This document shows positions 20,521 to 27,767 of a stretch of DNA of 39,900 nt, piece after piece (position 1 is the stretch's first letter; each line of letters begins with the position of its first letter). A program made the position numbers and the translations under genes. Location of the stretch: NCBI GenBank assembly GCA_022572685.1, contig JACZVL010000005.1:1-39900 (forward strand). Direction: 5' to 3'. The notes beneath the pieces are model-generated. The model searched no databases. It was not told where the DNA came from and saw only the letters and a program-made list of their open reading frames with translations. Source of the DNA: Pseudomonadota bacterium (GTDB lineage Bacteria; Pseudomonadota; Alphaproteobacteria; Kiloniellales; J153).

Positions 20521-20688
20521 TCAGGCGGCGATGCCTTCGCGCCAGGCGCTGGAACTCTTGCAGGTCCGGCAGATTCGCTCGCCGGGCCAGCTACTCAGGA
20601 ATTCCTCACGACACTTGAGGCACTTGCGCTCTTTCGTATCGTATTTGCGGTCGGGTTCGGGTTTCGAATTTTTCTCGGAACTGCTCAT
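20521..20688 (-). CDS. 55-aa zinc-ribbon protein
   Basis: A short gene with ATG at 20688 and TGA at 20521-20523. After a charged, Ser-rich N-terminus (MSSSEKNSKPEPDRKYD) comes a CxxC-x(18)-CxxC zinc ribbon: CLKC ... WPGERICRTC, ending KSSSAWREGIAA. The Trp-Pro-Gly-Glu-Arg-Ile-Cys turn between the knuckles is the kind seen in small conserved proteobacterial zinc fingers. It probably binds nucleic acid or a protein partner; function unknown. Between it and the FemAB-like gene (20260-20520) no further gene is visible. Confidence 0.75.
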   Translation of the reverse strand: MSSSEKNSKPEPDRKYDTKERKCLKCREEFLSSWPGERICRTCKSSSAWREGIAA

Positions 20689-20710
20689 GGCGCGGATATA
20701 TAGCAGCAGT

Positions 20711-20807
20711 CACGGCGAAATGCGACACTTTTGTTGCACCGCAAAAGGACATTTTTGTGGGCCAATTCAATAGGGAACGAGTGAAACCGGTGGGCCCGGG
20801 CCAATTC
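20711..20807. mobile_element. Possible insertion-sequence end relic (IS21-like)
   Basis: This AT-richer segment contains two direct copies of GGGCCAATTC (20759-20768 and 20798-20807) and a stretch (GCGACACTTTTGTTGCACC ... AAAAGGACATTTTTGTGG) that resembles the multiple terminal repeats of IS21-family elements. No transposase is present. It abuts the truncated histidine kinase fragment, so an insertion and later deletion may explain both relics. The family assignment is from memory and tentative. Together with the next entry it accounts for the 373-base gap. Confidence 0.4.
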
Positions 20808-20849
20808 GACGCACCCGCCGACGCGGCCTCGGGCGGCGGCCCGCTTGGA

Positions 20850-21040
20850 TGTGGTGGGCCGGCCGCGCCCATTGCGGGGCAGCCGCAGGGTGATCTCGGT
20901 GCCTTGGCCGAGCCGGCTCTCGATCTCGATCTCGCCGCCCAGGAGCTCGGTGAAGCGCTTGGCCAGGGGCAGGTCAGGTTGACCTCGGCGGCTTCGGCCT
21001 GGTCTAGGGCTTTGCGGTGTTCCGCTGTGACATCGGGGCC
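20850..21040 (-). pseudogene. Histidine kinase remnant (internal deletion)
   Basis: Read on the minus strand, 20975 to about 20860 encodes LPLAKRFTELLGGEIEIESRLGQGTEITLRLP, the C-terminal end of a HATPase_c domain (from the second G box to the last strand). Just upstream in another frame (about 21025-20985) is EHRKALDQAEAAE, which resembles the coiled linker before a HisKA domain. The whole core between them (HisKA and N box) is missing and the frame is shifted, so this is a decayed kinase. No start codon or complete domain remains. Confidence 0.65.
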
Positions 21041-21061
21041 CGGGGCCGGAACGCGGCCGCC

Positions 21062-22447
21062 TCACTCCGGCTGCAGGTACCAGGCGTATTCGCGGGCGTC
21101 GATGTGGTTCTCGAAGGTGTCGAGCTCGGCGGTCTTGCAGGCGGCGTAGAGGCCCGGGTAATCGGCGCCGAAATAATCCGCCAGCACCTCGGACTCGAGC
21201 AGGCGCGCGAGCGCCGGCCGCGGCCGGAACGGCAGGTCCGGGTCGGGGGCGAAGCCGGCGTTGCCCTCGAACGCCGGCGGCGGCGCGATTCTCTCGGTCA
21301 GCCCGTGGTGGACGCCGGCGAGCAGGGTCGCGAGCGCGAGATAGGGGTTGGCGTCGGCGCCCGCGACCCGGTGCTCGATGCGCCGCGCCGCGCCCCGGCC
21401 GAGCGGGATGCGGAGCGCCGTCGAGCGGTTCTCGAAGCCCCAGCAGCGCCGGATCGGCACGAACAGGTTGGGCTGGAAGCGCCGGAACGAGTTCACGTTG
21501 GGGGCCAGGAAGGCCATGGCTTCGGGCAGGGTCGCGAGCACGCCGCCGACCGCGTGCTCGAGCGCGGCGCTGGCCGGCGCCTGGCCGCCGTCGAAAACGT
21601 TGCGGCCCTGCCCGTCGAGCAGGCTGAGGTGCATGTGCAGGCCGCTGCCGGTCTGGTCCAGGTAGGGCTTGGCCATGAAGCTCGCGCGCAGGCCATGGCG
21701 CTGCGCCACCGCCTTGAGCGCGCGTTTGAACAGCACGCAGTGGTCGACCGCGAGCAGCGGGTCGTCGACGTGCCGCAGGTTGATCTCGTACTGCCCGGGC
21801 GCGTATTCCGCGGTCGTGGCGCCGATCGGGATGTCCTGGGCGGCGCAGGCCTTGGTGACCTCGTCGAGCAGGGCGTCGAAGGCCGCGACTTCGGCCATGC
21901 CGTAAACCTGGGTGCCGGTTTCGCGCACGCCGGTGAGCGGCGAGATCGGCGGCCGCGGCGCGCCAGCCTCGGTGCGCTCCGGATCGATCAGGTAGAACTC
22001 GAGCTCCATCGCCACCACCGGGGTGAGGTCGAGCTCGGCGAAGCGCGCGGCCACCCGGGCCAGGATGTTGCGCGGCTCGTAGGGGTAGGGGGCGGCGTCT
22101 TCGATGACCAGGGTGGTCATGAGTTGGCAAGTCGGCCGCGCCGCCCAGGGCACCGGCTTGAGCGAGCCCGGCACCACCCGCACGGCGGCGTCGGGGTCGC
22201 CGTCGGAGAAGCCGATGCCGCCGGGGTCGTGGCTCGCGCCCATGGTGTCGAGCAGATAGACCGAGGCCGGCATGGCGACCTCGCCGCCGTAGAGCTTGGC
22301 CAGAAAGTCGATCGGGTAGCGCTTGCCGCGCAGGATGCCCGAAAGGTCGGCGAAGATCGCATCGACCGATTCGACCTTGGGATGGGCCTTCAGGAAGTCC
22401 CGCGCCTCTTTGGGCAATTTGGCGAGCGGTTTGGTCATCGCCGCCAT
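21062..22447 (-). CDS. Glutamine synthetase family, gamma-glutamylputrescine synthetase-like
   Basis: A 461-aa protein of the glutamine synthetase superfamily. Motifs visible are DLSGILRGKRYP near the N-terminus, VVAMELEFYLID (Glu metal ligands), EYAPGQYEINL, HMHLSLLDGQGRNVF (metal-binding His), NSFRRFQPNLFVPIRRCWGFENRSTALRIP (ATP/Glu-binding Arg cluster) and the C-terminal TFENHIDAREYAWYL. This pattern fits the PuuA-like branch, which ligates glutamate to putrescine or other amines using ATP, rather than GlnA, which has a different N-terminus and an adenylylation loop. The adjacent RidA-type gene supports an amine or amino acid catabolic role. It shares an upstream intergenic stretch of 29 bases with the RidA gene on the same strand. 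Confidence 0.88.
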   Translation of the reverse strand: MAAMTKPLAKLPKEARDFLKAHPKVESVDAIFADLSGILRGKRYPIDFLAKLYGGEVAMPASVYLLDTMGASHDPGGIGFSDGDPDAAVRVVPGSLKPVPWAARPTCQLMTTLVIEDAAPYPYEPRNILARVAARFAELDLTPVVAMELEFYLIDPERTEAGAPRPPISPLTGVRETGTQVYGMAEVAAFDALLDEVTKACAAQDIPIGATTAEYAPGQYEINLRHVDDPLLAVDHCVLFKRALKAVAQRHGLRASFMAKPYLDQTGSGLHMHLSLLDGQGRNVFDGGQAPASAALEHAVGGVLATLPEAMAFLAPNVNSFRRFQPNLFVPIRRCWGFENRSTALRIPLGRGAARRIEHRVAGADANPYLALATLLAGVHHGLTERIAPPPAFEGNAGFAPDPDLPFRPRPALARLLESEVLADYFGADYPGLYAACKTAELDTFENHIDAREYAWYLQPE

Positions 22448-22476
22448 AAACCCCCTAGTTGGTTAACAAAACGACC

Positions 22477-22944
22477 TCAGGCGATCTCGGCGATGGCGTC
22501 GATTTCGACCGCGACGCCGAGCGGCAGGGCGCCGGCGGAGACCGCGGCGCGGGTGTGCTTGCCGGCGTCCCCGAACACCGCGACCATGAGATCGGAGGCG
22601 CCGTTGATCACTTTGGGCTGATCGGCGAACTCGGGCGTCGAGTTGACGAAGCCGCCCAGCTTCACGATGCGCCGCACCCGGTCGAGATCGCCGCCGCAGG
22701 CGGCCTTGAGCTGGGCGATGATGTTGATGGCGCAGATGCGCGCCGCCTCCTGGCCCTCCTCGACCGAGAACTCGGCTCCGACCTTGCCCTGGAACTTGAA
22801 CGCGCCGTCGACCAGCGGCACCTGGCCGGAGATGAAGACCAGGTCGCCGCTGCGCACGTAGCCCACGTAGTTGGCGACCGGCGCGGCGGCCTCCGGGACC
22901 TCGATGCCTAAGTCCGCCAAGCGCGCGTCAACCTCTCCTGCCAT
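22477..22944 (-). CDS. RidA family protein
   Basis: A 155-aa member of the YjgF/YER057c/UK114 (RidA) family, of the longer subgroup with an N-terminal extension. The core motifs are FISGQVPLVDG, and TRAAVSAGALPLGVAVEIDAIA with R132 at the position of the catalytic arginine that binds the imine carboxylate. RidA proteins hydrolyse reactive enamine/imine intermediates produced by PLP enzymes or amine oxidation (known). Location directly upstream of the gamma-glutamylputrescine-synthetase-like gene suggests they are co-transcribed and deal with amine breakdown (inference). Confidence 0.9.
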   Translation of the reverse strand: MAGEVDARLADLGIEVPEAAAPVANYVGYVRSGDLVFISGQVPLVDGAFKFQGKVGAEFSVEEGQEAARICAINIIAQLKAACGGDLDRVRRIVKLGGFVNSTPEFADQPKVINGASDLMVAVFGDAGKHTRAAVSAGALPLGVAVEIDAIAEIA

Positions 22945-23107
22945 GTCGTGACTCCCTATAGACTCGTTGATTCCATTCGATAATTGCGCGCGAGCATAAC
23001 CCCGGACACGGGGCCGGGCAAGCAGCGCGGCCCCTGGTGTCGCTGACGCGTCGCGTTGTCTGGTTTATGTCGCGTAGGTGTCGACCGCTGTTGCGGCGGC
23101 TTCAGGC

Positions 23108-23139
23108 TTGACTCCGTACCGTGCTACGGCGTTTAGGCT
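23108..23139 (+). promoter_or_regulatory. mer-type MerR operator/promoter of the DUF7482-like gene
   Basis: TTGACT (23108-23113) is followed by a dyad CCGTA...TACGG inside the spacer and by TTTAGGCT, giving a -10 (TTAGGC or TAGGCT) at 19-20 bp. The over-long spacer with a central dyad is the hallmark of MerR-family promoters. The first 12 bases, TTGACTCCGTAC, equal those of the Tn501 merT promoter and of the merR promoter at 26829-26860 in this window. Confidence 0.8.
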
Positions 23140-23176
23140 GCGCCTTCGATATTGATCCGAAACAGGAGGCGCGGTG

Positions 23177-23743
23177 ATGAGACCTGTCCTGAAGACCAAG
23201 AAGCTAGTCGCGATTCTGTTTCTGGCCCTGGTTACGGCATCTCCGGTCTGGGGGCAGATGACGGAAAACACCATGATGCCCATGGCGGGCATGATGTCCG
23301 GCGAGGCCCCGGTTGTCCCGCCTGTCACGGGTTACAGTGAAGGGCAAGAAATCCTGTTCCTTCACACCGAGGCTTCAGACTCCGAAATCGCCAAATTGCT
23401 CACGGACATGATGGGGTCACCGGTCCTCGTGGTTCCGGCGCTCGCCAAGGTACCGAAGGAAACCTTGGCCCGGGTCTACGTCTTCACCAACGGCCCGAAA
23501 CCGGCCGGACCCATGGGGCCGCTGGGGTTCCAGCCAGACGTCTTCGAGAGCCCACCGGGCTTTCCCGGCTACAGCCCGCTACGGACCGTGGTTTTCGTCA
23601 CCTGGAACGATCAGGCGTCCGCCAGAATTCTGAAGTCTGGCGCAGAGGTTCGAGAGAGCCTGCGAAATGGCGATCTGGCAATGGAGCAGCCGGGCGTGGT
23701 CGTAAACATGCCGATGTTGACCTGGCCGGGAGGGCGGCGCTAA
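23177..23743 (+). CDS. Secreted DUF7482-like protein
   Basis: A 188-aa protein with a signal peptide (MRPVLKTKKLVAILFLALVTASPVWG). Next comes a Met-rich segment (MTENTMMPMAGMMSG, six Met in 15 residues) that could bind a soft metal. The remaining domain (ILFLHTEASDSEIAKLLTDMMGSPVLVVPALA...VYVFTNG...GPLGFQPDVFESPPG...YSPLRTVVFVTWND...VVVNMPMLTWPGG) matches what I remember as DUF7482, with no known activity. I chose ATG 23177 because AGGAGG lies seven bases upstream; a GTG at 23174 is too close. A mer-type operator precedes the gene, so it is probably induced by the MerR protein encoded at 26352-26807. It is convergent with the NHL gene. Confidence 0.75.
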   Translation: MRPVLKTKKLVAILFLALVTASPVWGQMTENTMMPMAGMMSGEAPVVPPVTGYSEGQEILFLHTEASDSEIAKLLTDMMGSPVLVVPALAKVPKETLARVYVFTNGPKPAGPMGPLGFQPDVFESPPGFPGYSPLRTVVFVTWNDQASARILKSGAEVRESLRNGDLAMEQPGVVVNMPMLTWPGGRR

Positions 23744-23777
23744 CGCGATCCCCCGAGCCGAGGCGCGGTGCGGGCCG

Positions 23778-24027
23778 GTGACGCCATTTACCCATAAATT
23801 ATAAGGGGGATTTTAAAGCCTCCCTGATATGTAGGGAGATCAACGGCTTACAAGGCCGATCTTCCACTTACTCCGCAGCCTCGCCACCGCCGGGGCGATT
23901 TTATTAAGCAAACCTTTAAACAGAATATCGACGAATTTTTGCTACAAATTTGTCACACACCCACCACGACACGTCGCGACTTCGCACGACCTCTCGGCCC
24001 CGCCCCCCGCGCGGGGCCGATTTTTTT
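23778..24027 (+). ncRNA. Candidate small RNA region
   Basis: The 430-base gap 23744-24173 holds no gene. Its first half is strikingly AT-rich. GTGACG and TATAAG, 16 bp apart (23778-23805), resemble a promoter, a small stem (CTCCCT...AGGGAG) lies just behind it, and a strong intrinsic terminator ends at 24027. This would give an RNA of roughly 215 nt with no reading frame. It may instead be simply the 3' untranslated region of the DUF7482-like gene. Confidence 0.3.
23995..24027 (+). terminator. Rho-independent terminator
   Basis: CGGCCCCGC (23995-24003) and GCGGGGCCG (24011-24019) form a perfect 9-bp stem with a 7-base loop, followed by A and seven T residues. It ends plus-strand transcription from the DUF7482-like gene or the candidate RNA. 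On the other strand there is no T-run. Beyond it, 24080-24135 contains G/C hairpins (GGGGGC/GCCCCC) that could slow the opposing NHL transcript. Confidence 0.85.
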
Positions 24028-24173
24028 CAAGGCCGGTTTTCCGCCGTCTCCCGGAGGACCCCTAGCGAAGGTCCTTGAAATCGCCCCCGTTCACCGCAGA
24101 GCGGGCCTGGGGGCGATTCCAGCCCCCGGAAGCAGCTTCTCGAGACCGACTTTCCGCCCTTCATCCCCGATCA

Positions 24174-25172
24174 TCATGGCCCCGCCTGGTCCGCCATGGA
24201 TCGCCATTTCTGGATGCGGTTGTTGCCGTAGTCGGCGGCGAACACCGTGCCATCCCCGGCCACGGCCACCGCGGTGACGTAGGAAAACTGCCCGGGGCCG
24301 GTCCCTTTCTCGCCGAAGGCCGAGAGAAAGGCGCCGTCGGAGGTGAACCTCTGGATTCGGTGGTTATAGAAGTCGGCGACAAAAACCGTCCCCTTGCCGT
24401 CAACCGCCAGGCTCGTGACCGTGGCGAACCAGCCATTGAACGGGCCGAAGATGTTGATGCCAAAAGGACCGCCCCACTTGCCCAGGAAACCGCCGTCGGG
24501 CGCGAACCGCTGCACTCTGTCATTGTAGCCATCGGCGACCAGAAGAACGCCCCCCGGACCCAGGACCACGTCCGTGGGGTAATTGAACTCACCGGCCCAG
24601 ATACCGGCCTCGCCCGTGGTTCCCCACTGGCGCAGGAAGCTGCCGTCGGCGCGCAGCTGCTGAATTCTCTGATTGTAGAAGTCGGCCACGAAGAGATCGC
24701 CATTGGGCGCGATGGCGATACCCCCCGGGGCATTGAACTGACCGGGGCCGCTGCCGGCACTTCCGATGATCCTGCGCGGGGTTCCATCGAGGCCGAAGAC
24801 CTGGATGCGGTCGTTCCAGTATTCGGCGACGTAGAGTTCTCCGTTGGCGATCCTGAGATTCATCGGCCGGCCCAACGCGCCGGGACTCTCGCCGGGCTCA
24901 CCGAACTGGCGCTTGAAGGTGCCGTCGAAGTCGAAGACCTGGATACGGCCGTTTCGGGAATCGGCGACGAACACCTCGCCGCCGGCGACGGCGATGCCGG
25001 TCGGGTCGTCGAACTGCCCCGGGCCACCGCCTTTCTCGCCCCATGCCATCACGAATTCGAATCCTGGCTCCTTGGACCAGGGCACGAAGGCCAACCAACC
25101 GCCAACCAGCAAAACCGCCAGAAAGAGCAAAACGCCACCGAAGACCTTGAGAAGCTTACGTCGCATGGCCAT
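24174..25172 (-). CDS. Membrane-anchored NHL-repeat beta-propeller protein
   Basis: A 332-aa protein. A single transmembrane helix at about 9-29 (VFGGVLLFLAVLLVGGWLAFVPW) anchors it with the rest in the periplasm. Six NHL-type blades follow, each with the pattern F..P.GIAV....VFVAD..N.RIQ.F..DG.....G, for example GQFDDPTGIAVAGGEVFVADSRNGRIQVF and GQFNAPGGIAIAPNGDLFVADFYNQRIQQL. NHL propellers usually bind ligands or proteins and are not catalytic on their own. It is the last gene of the merR - HMA - beta-barrel - NHL operon, 11 bases after the barrel gene. Role in metal handling is inferred from context only. Confidence 0.85.
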   Translation of the reverse strand: MAMRRKLLKVFGGVLLFLAVLLVGGWLAFVPWSKEPGFEFVMAWGEKGGGPGQFDDPTGIAVAGGEVFVADSRNGRIQVFDFDGTFKRQFGEPGESPGALGRPMNLRIANGELYVAEYWNDRIQVFGLDGTPRRIIGSAGSGPGQFNAPGGIAIAPNGDLFVADFYNQRIQQLRADGSFLRQWGTTGEAGIWAGEFNYPTDVVLGPGGVLLVADGYNDRVQRFAPDGGFLGKWGGPFGINIFGPFNGWFATVTSLAVDGKGTVFVADFYNHRIQRFTSDGAFLSAFGEKGTGPGQFSYVTAVAVAGDGTVFAADYGNNRIQKWRSMADQAGP

Positions 25173-25183
25173 TCCATCATTGG

Positions 25184-26041
25184 CTAGAAGGTGTATTTGA
25201 TCTCGAACTTGAACCGATAAGCGGATTCCGGCTGAGCCCCGTCAAGGCCGTGGGCGATGGGAATCTGCACACCGGTTCGAAGCGCGACGTTCCGGTAGGT
25301 CGCGAATATCCCCGGCGACAGGAACAGCTCCCAGCCGCCGGTGTCGGCGACGGCGGCGCCGTTCAGTCGGTCGCGCCCGGCGTTTTCCCAATTGAGCTCG
25401 AGGAACACCACCGTGTCGGGTTCGAGATAGCCGGTGAGCGCGGGACGGACGCCGCCGACGATGTCGAGGAACTGCCTGTCGCCTTTTTCCAGACCGCCGG
25501 CGCCTTCGGTGTTAAGCCGGTAGCGCGCCGCCAGATTGTAGTACCAGCGCCGGCTCTCGTGGCCGTAGAGCAGCCCGCCGACGAAATCGGTGGAGCCGCT
25601 GCCGAGCCGGGGGGTGCGGCCGTCGTCGCCGGTCGGAAGCTTGACCTGGCCCAGGACCGCCGCCGCACGCTGAACGCCCGGGGTATCGAGCCTGAGGAAG
25701 CGATAGCGGCTGCGCAGCACGATATCGCCCAAGCCGGAGGAGCCGTCGTCATTCAAGTCCTTGGTGACGAACGGCAATTCCAGCTCCGCCGTCCAGTCGG
25801 CGGTCAGGCCGTATTCGAACTCGAGCTCGACTTCCTGCCCGGTCTCCCGGTCGCCGGCGCCGCGCGCCCGGTCCCGGGTGTACCCGATCGTCACTTCGAG
25901 GCCGCCCCCGTAGACGACGTGCGGGCCGGGTGTGAAAATCGGGTTGTGGGCCGCGCCGGGGTTCGCCATGGCAACCATGCCGGCGGCCAGAAGCGCGGCG
26001 AACCGAACCGATCGAGTTGAAAGGGGGCGTCTTCGACTCAT
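25184..26041 (-). CDS. Outer-membrane beta-barrel transporter-like protein
   Basis: A 285-aa protein with a signal peptide (VRFAALLAAGMVAMANPGAAH). Alternating hydrophobic/polar strands run through the rest (VYGGGLEVTIGYTRDRARG, VELEFEYGLTADWTAELELPF, IVLRSRYRFLRL, WYYNLAARYRLN), and it ends in YRFKFEIKYTF with the terminal Phe that marks outer-membrane barrels. It resembles the PF13557-type (phenol-degradation MetA-like) channel family, known mostly from annotation. The ATG at 26041 lies five bases after the HMA gene stop, so both are in one operon. A role in metal or organometal passage is an inference. Confidence 0.8.
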   Translation of the reverse strand: MSRRRPLSTRSVRFAALLAAGMVAMANPGAAHNPIFTPGPHVVYGGGLEVTIGYTRDRARGAGDRETGQEVELEFEYGLTADWTAELELPFVTKDLNDDGSSGLGDIVLRSRYRFLRLDTPGVQRAAAVLGQVKLPTGDDGRTPRLGSGSTDFVGGLLYGHESRRWYYNLAARYRLNTEGAGGLEKGDRQFLDIVGGVRPALTGYLEPDTVVFLELNWENAGRDRLNGAAVADTGGWELFLSPGIFATYRNVALRTGVQIPIAHGLDGAQPESAYRFKFEIKYTF

Positions 26042-26046
26042 TCGAT

Positions 26047-26355
26047 CTACTCTTTGTTCGGCGCCTCGAACTTGCGCAGGGTGAATCCGGCCTCATCGAC
26101 GGCTTGCTTGGCGGCGGCCTCGTCGAGGGTCGCCCCGTCGGCCAGGGTCACCAAGACGACGCCGCCATCGATATCGATGTCGATCTTCTCGACGCCGTCC
26201 AGGCCGCCGACCTTCTTTTCGACGCCGTAGGCGCAGAACGGGCAGGCCAACCCGTCAACGTAGAGCTTGTAGACATGGCTATCGGCGAGAACGGCCGTCG
26301 CGGCCAACCACATCATCACCAGAACCAATCCCGTTGGTTTTAGAAATTTCGTCAT
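26047..26355 (-). CDS. Secreted heavy-metal-associated (HMA) domain protein, MerP-like
   Basis: A 102-aa protein: signal peptide (MTKFLKPTGLVLVMMWLAATAVLA) then one ferredoxin-like HMA domain. The metal-binding loop is GLACPFC with C38 and C41 (CPFC rather than the CAAC of classical MerP), followed by AYGVEKKVGGLDGVEKIDIDIDGG and a second half ending in GFTLRKFE. It should bind a soft metal such as Hg(II) or Cu(I) in the periplasm. Its ATG overlaps the merR stop codon (ATGA), so synthesis is coupled to the regulator. Confidence 0.88.
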   Translation of the reverse strand: MTKFLKPTGLVLVMMWLAATAVLADSHVYKLYVDGLACPFCAYGVEKKVGGLDGVEKIDIDIDGGVVLVTLADGATLDEAAAKQAVDEAGFTLRKFEAPNKE

Positions 26356-26807
26356 CTCGCGCTCTCCTGGTGGTCGGCCTTCGCGGGTACGCGGGTCTCT
26401 CCGGTGGCGGCGACCAAGGATTCCATGATCGAACACTTGCGTAGCGCGCCCCGGCCCGGACAAGCCGCGATCAATTCATCGAGGGCCGACCGGATTCGCC
26501 CGAGCTGCGCCATTTTCTGGTCAACCTCTTCCAGCTTTGCCGCCGCCCGTTCGCGCACCTCGGAGCAGTCGGCGGACGGATCGGCCCGCAGCGACAGAAG
26601 CTCCTCGATTTCCCGCAACGAAAATCCGATCTCCTGGGCTTGGCGGACGAACCTGATCCTCCGCACGGTCTCGATGGGATAGCTCCGGTATCCACCATGC
26701 CGTGGTTTCAGGGGTTGTTCGATCAGACCCTTGCGCTCGTAGAAACGAATGGTTTCAACGCCGACCCCGGCGTTTTTAGCGGCCCTGCCAATGGTCAATT
26801 CGGTCAT
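26352..26807 (-). CDS. merR: Mercury-type MerR transcriptional regulator
   Basis: A 151-aa MerR-family activator/repressor. The winged helix-turn-helix is TIGRAAKNAGVGVETIRFYERKGLI, and the dimerisation helix follows residue 75. C81, C116 and C125 have exactly the spacing (35 and 9) of C82, C117 and C126, which bind Hg(II) in Tn501 MerR, so mercury is the most likely inducer, although related lead- or cadmium-type regulators exist. I chose ATG 26807 (MTELTIG) because the predicted transcription start lies near 26822; ATG 26822 would make an almost leaderless mRNA. It controls its own operon through the operator at 26829-26860. Confidence 0.88.
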   Translation of the reverse strand: MTELTIGRAAKNAGVGVETIRFYERKGLIEQPLKPRHGGYRSYPIETVRRIRFVRQAQEIGFSLREIEELLSLRADPSADCSEVRERAAAKLEEVDQKMAQLGRIRSALDELIAACPGRGALRKCSIMESLVAATGETRVPAKADHQESAR

Positions 26808-26828
26808 CGTGTTCGATTCCATGATCAC

Positions 26829-26860
26829 ATTCTGCACTACGTACCTTAGTACGGAGTCAA
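26829..26860 (-). promoter_or_regulatory. MerR operator/promoter of the merR-HMA-barrel-NHL operon
   Basis: Minus-strand TTGACT (26860-26855) is followed by the dyad CCGTAC-TAAG-GTACG in the spacer and by a GCAGAAT -10 region at 19-20 bp. The dyad and 12-bp start TTGACTCCGTAC match the site before the DUF7482-like gene. It lies immediately before merR, so the regulator and the three genes behind it are probably derepressed together by the metal. Confidence 0.8.
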
Positions 26861-26997
26861 GGCGGATTGCTGACAAAATCGAATTTTTTTGTCGCCGGGG
26901 AGCGGCCGTCACATCGGGCTCGGTCCAGGGGGTCGACTCGGGGTCGACCCCGATTGGAATGCTAGTGCGTTGGAGGGGACTGCGGCCCGCCTTGGGT

Positions 26998-27318
26998 TCA
27001 GCCCTCGCGCGCGATCGTCTGCACCACCTCGAAGCCCTCGAATTGGGGTGGCCCCTGGTAGATGTCCTTGCGGGCGCCGGCCCGGGCGTGGGCCTTGCGG
27101 AACGCCTCCGAGTGGGTCCAGTCCTCGAACTGCCGGTGGCTCTGCCAGAGCGTGTGGGAGACGTAGAGCCTGTGGTCCGCCGCCTCGGGTCCGCGCAGCA
27201 GGTGGAACTCGACGAAGCCGGGGACCGCCCGGAGATGGCTATCGCGCGCGGCCCAGATGCGCTCGAATTCGGCCTCCTCGCCCTTGAGGATTCGGAAGCG
27301 GTTCATGGCGATGAACAA
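26998..27318 (-). CDS. ABM-fold (antibiotic biosynthesis monooxygenase) family protein
   Basis: A 106-aa protein with the dimeric ferredoxin-like ABM fold: FIAMNRFRILKGEEAEFERIWAARDSHLRAVPGFVEFHLLRG ... YVSHTLWQSHRQFEDWTHSEAFRKAHA. Such proteins include IsdG-type haem oxygenases and small cofactor-free monooxygenases; the substrate is unknown. The start is TTG at 27318, supported by AAGGAG eight bases upstream and by family members beginning MFIAMNRF; the ATG at 27306 would delete the first strand. It is the last gene of the run that begins with the LEERIAPS peptide, 17 bases behind the YqaA-like gene. Confidence 0.82.
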   Translation of the reverse strand: MFIAMNRFRILKGEEAEFERIWAARDSHLRAVPGFVEFHLLRGPEAADHRLYVSHTLWQSHRQFEDWTHSEAFRKAHARAGARKDIYQGPPQFEGFEVVQTIAREG

Positions 27319-27335
27319 GGTCGTGTCTCCTTGGT

Positions 27336-27767
27336 TTAGGGCCACAGCCAGTCGACCGTGCCCAGCAGCACAGCATAGCGCCCGGTCTTGCCGATGGCGA
27401 CGAGAAGCAGGAACGGCAGGAAGCGCGTCTTGAGCACCCCGGCGGCCAGGGTGATCGGGTCGCCGATGACCGGCACCCAGGCGAGCAGCAGCGACCAGAT
27501 GCCGTAGCGGTTGAACCAGGCGCTGGCGCGGTCCAGCTCCCGGGCCTTGACCGGGAACCATTTGCGGTCCCGCCACTGCAGGCAGAATCGCCCCAGGCCC
27601 CAGTTGGCGACCGCGCCCAGCGTGTTGCCCAGGCTGGCCGCGGCCAACAGCGCGGCCGCCGGAAAGGCCCCGGAGACCTGCATGCCGACCAGCAGGGCCT
27701 CGGAGGAGAACGGCACGATGGTGGCGGCCAGAAACGCGGTCAGGAACAGCCCGAGGTAGGATTCGAT
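27336..27767 (-). CDS. YqaA-like (DedA/VTT) small membrane protein; unusual start
   Basis: A 143-aa polytopic inner-membrane protein: ESYLGLFLTAFLAATIVPFSSEALLVG, then SLGNTLGAVANWGLGRF, AWFNRYGIWSLLLAWVPVIGDPITLAAGVLKT and KTGRYAVLLG. This is the short VTT/YqaA pattern. The family N-terminus requires the residues from about 27767 on, yet no ATG, GTG or TTG lies in frame there. An AGGGAG ribosome binding site sits eight bases before an ATC codon at 27767-27765, so initiation at ATC or a sequence error is possible. A GTG at 27716 is the first usual codon but would remove the first helix. It lies 19 bases behind the PqqD-M50-HlyD gene. Confidence 0.75.
   Translation of the reverse strand: MESYLGLFLTAFLAATIVPFSSEALLVGMQVSGAFPAAALLAAASLGNTLGAVANWGLGRFCLQWRDRKWFPVKARELDRASAWFNRYGIWSLLLAWVPVIGDPITLAAGVLKTRFLPFLLLVAIGKTGRYAVLLGTVDWLWP

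Noticed and set aside
24174-26807. Classical mercury resistance (mer) operon
   Set aside because: MerR, operator and a MerP-like protein exist, but there is no merT transporter or merA reductase; calling it a mer operon would overstate the function.
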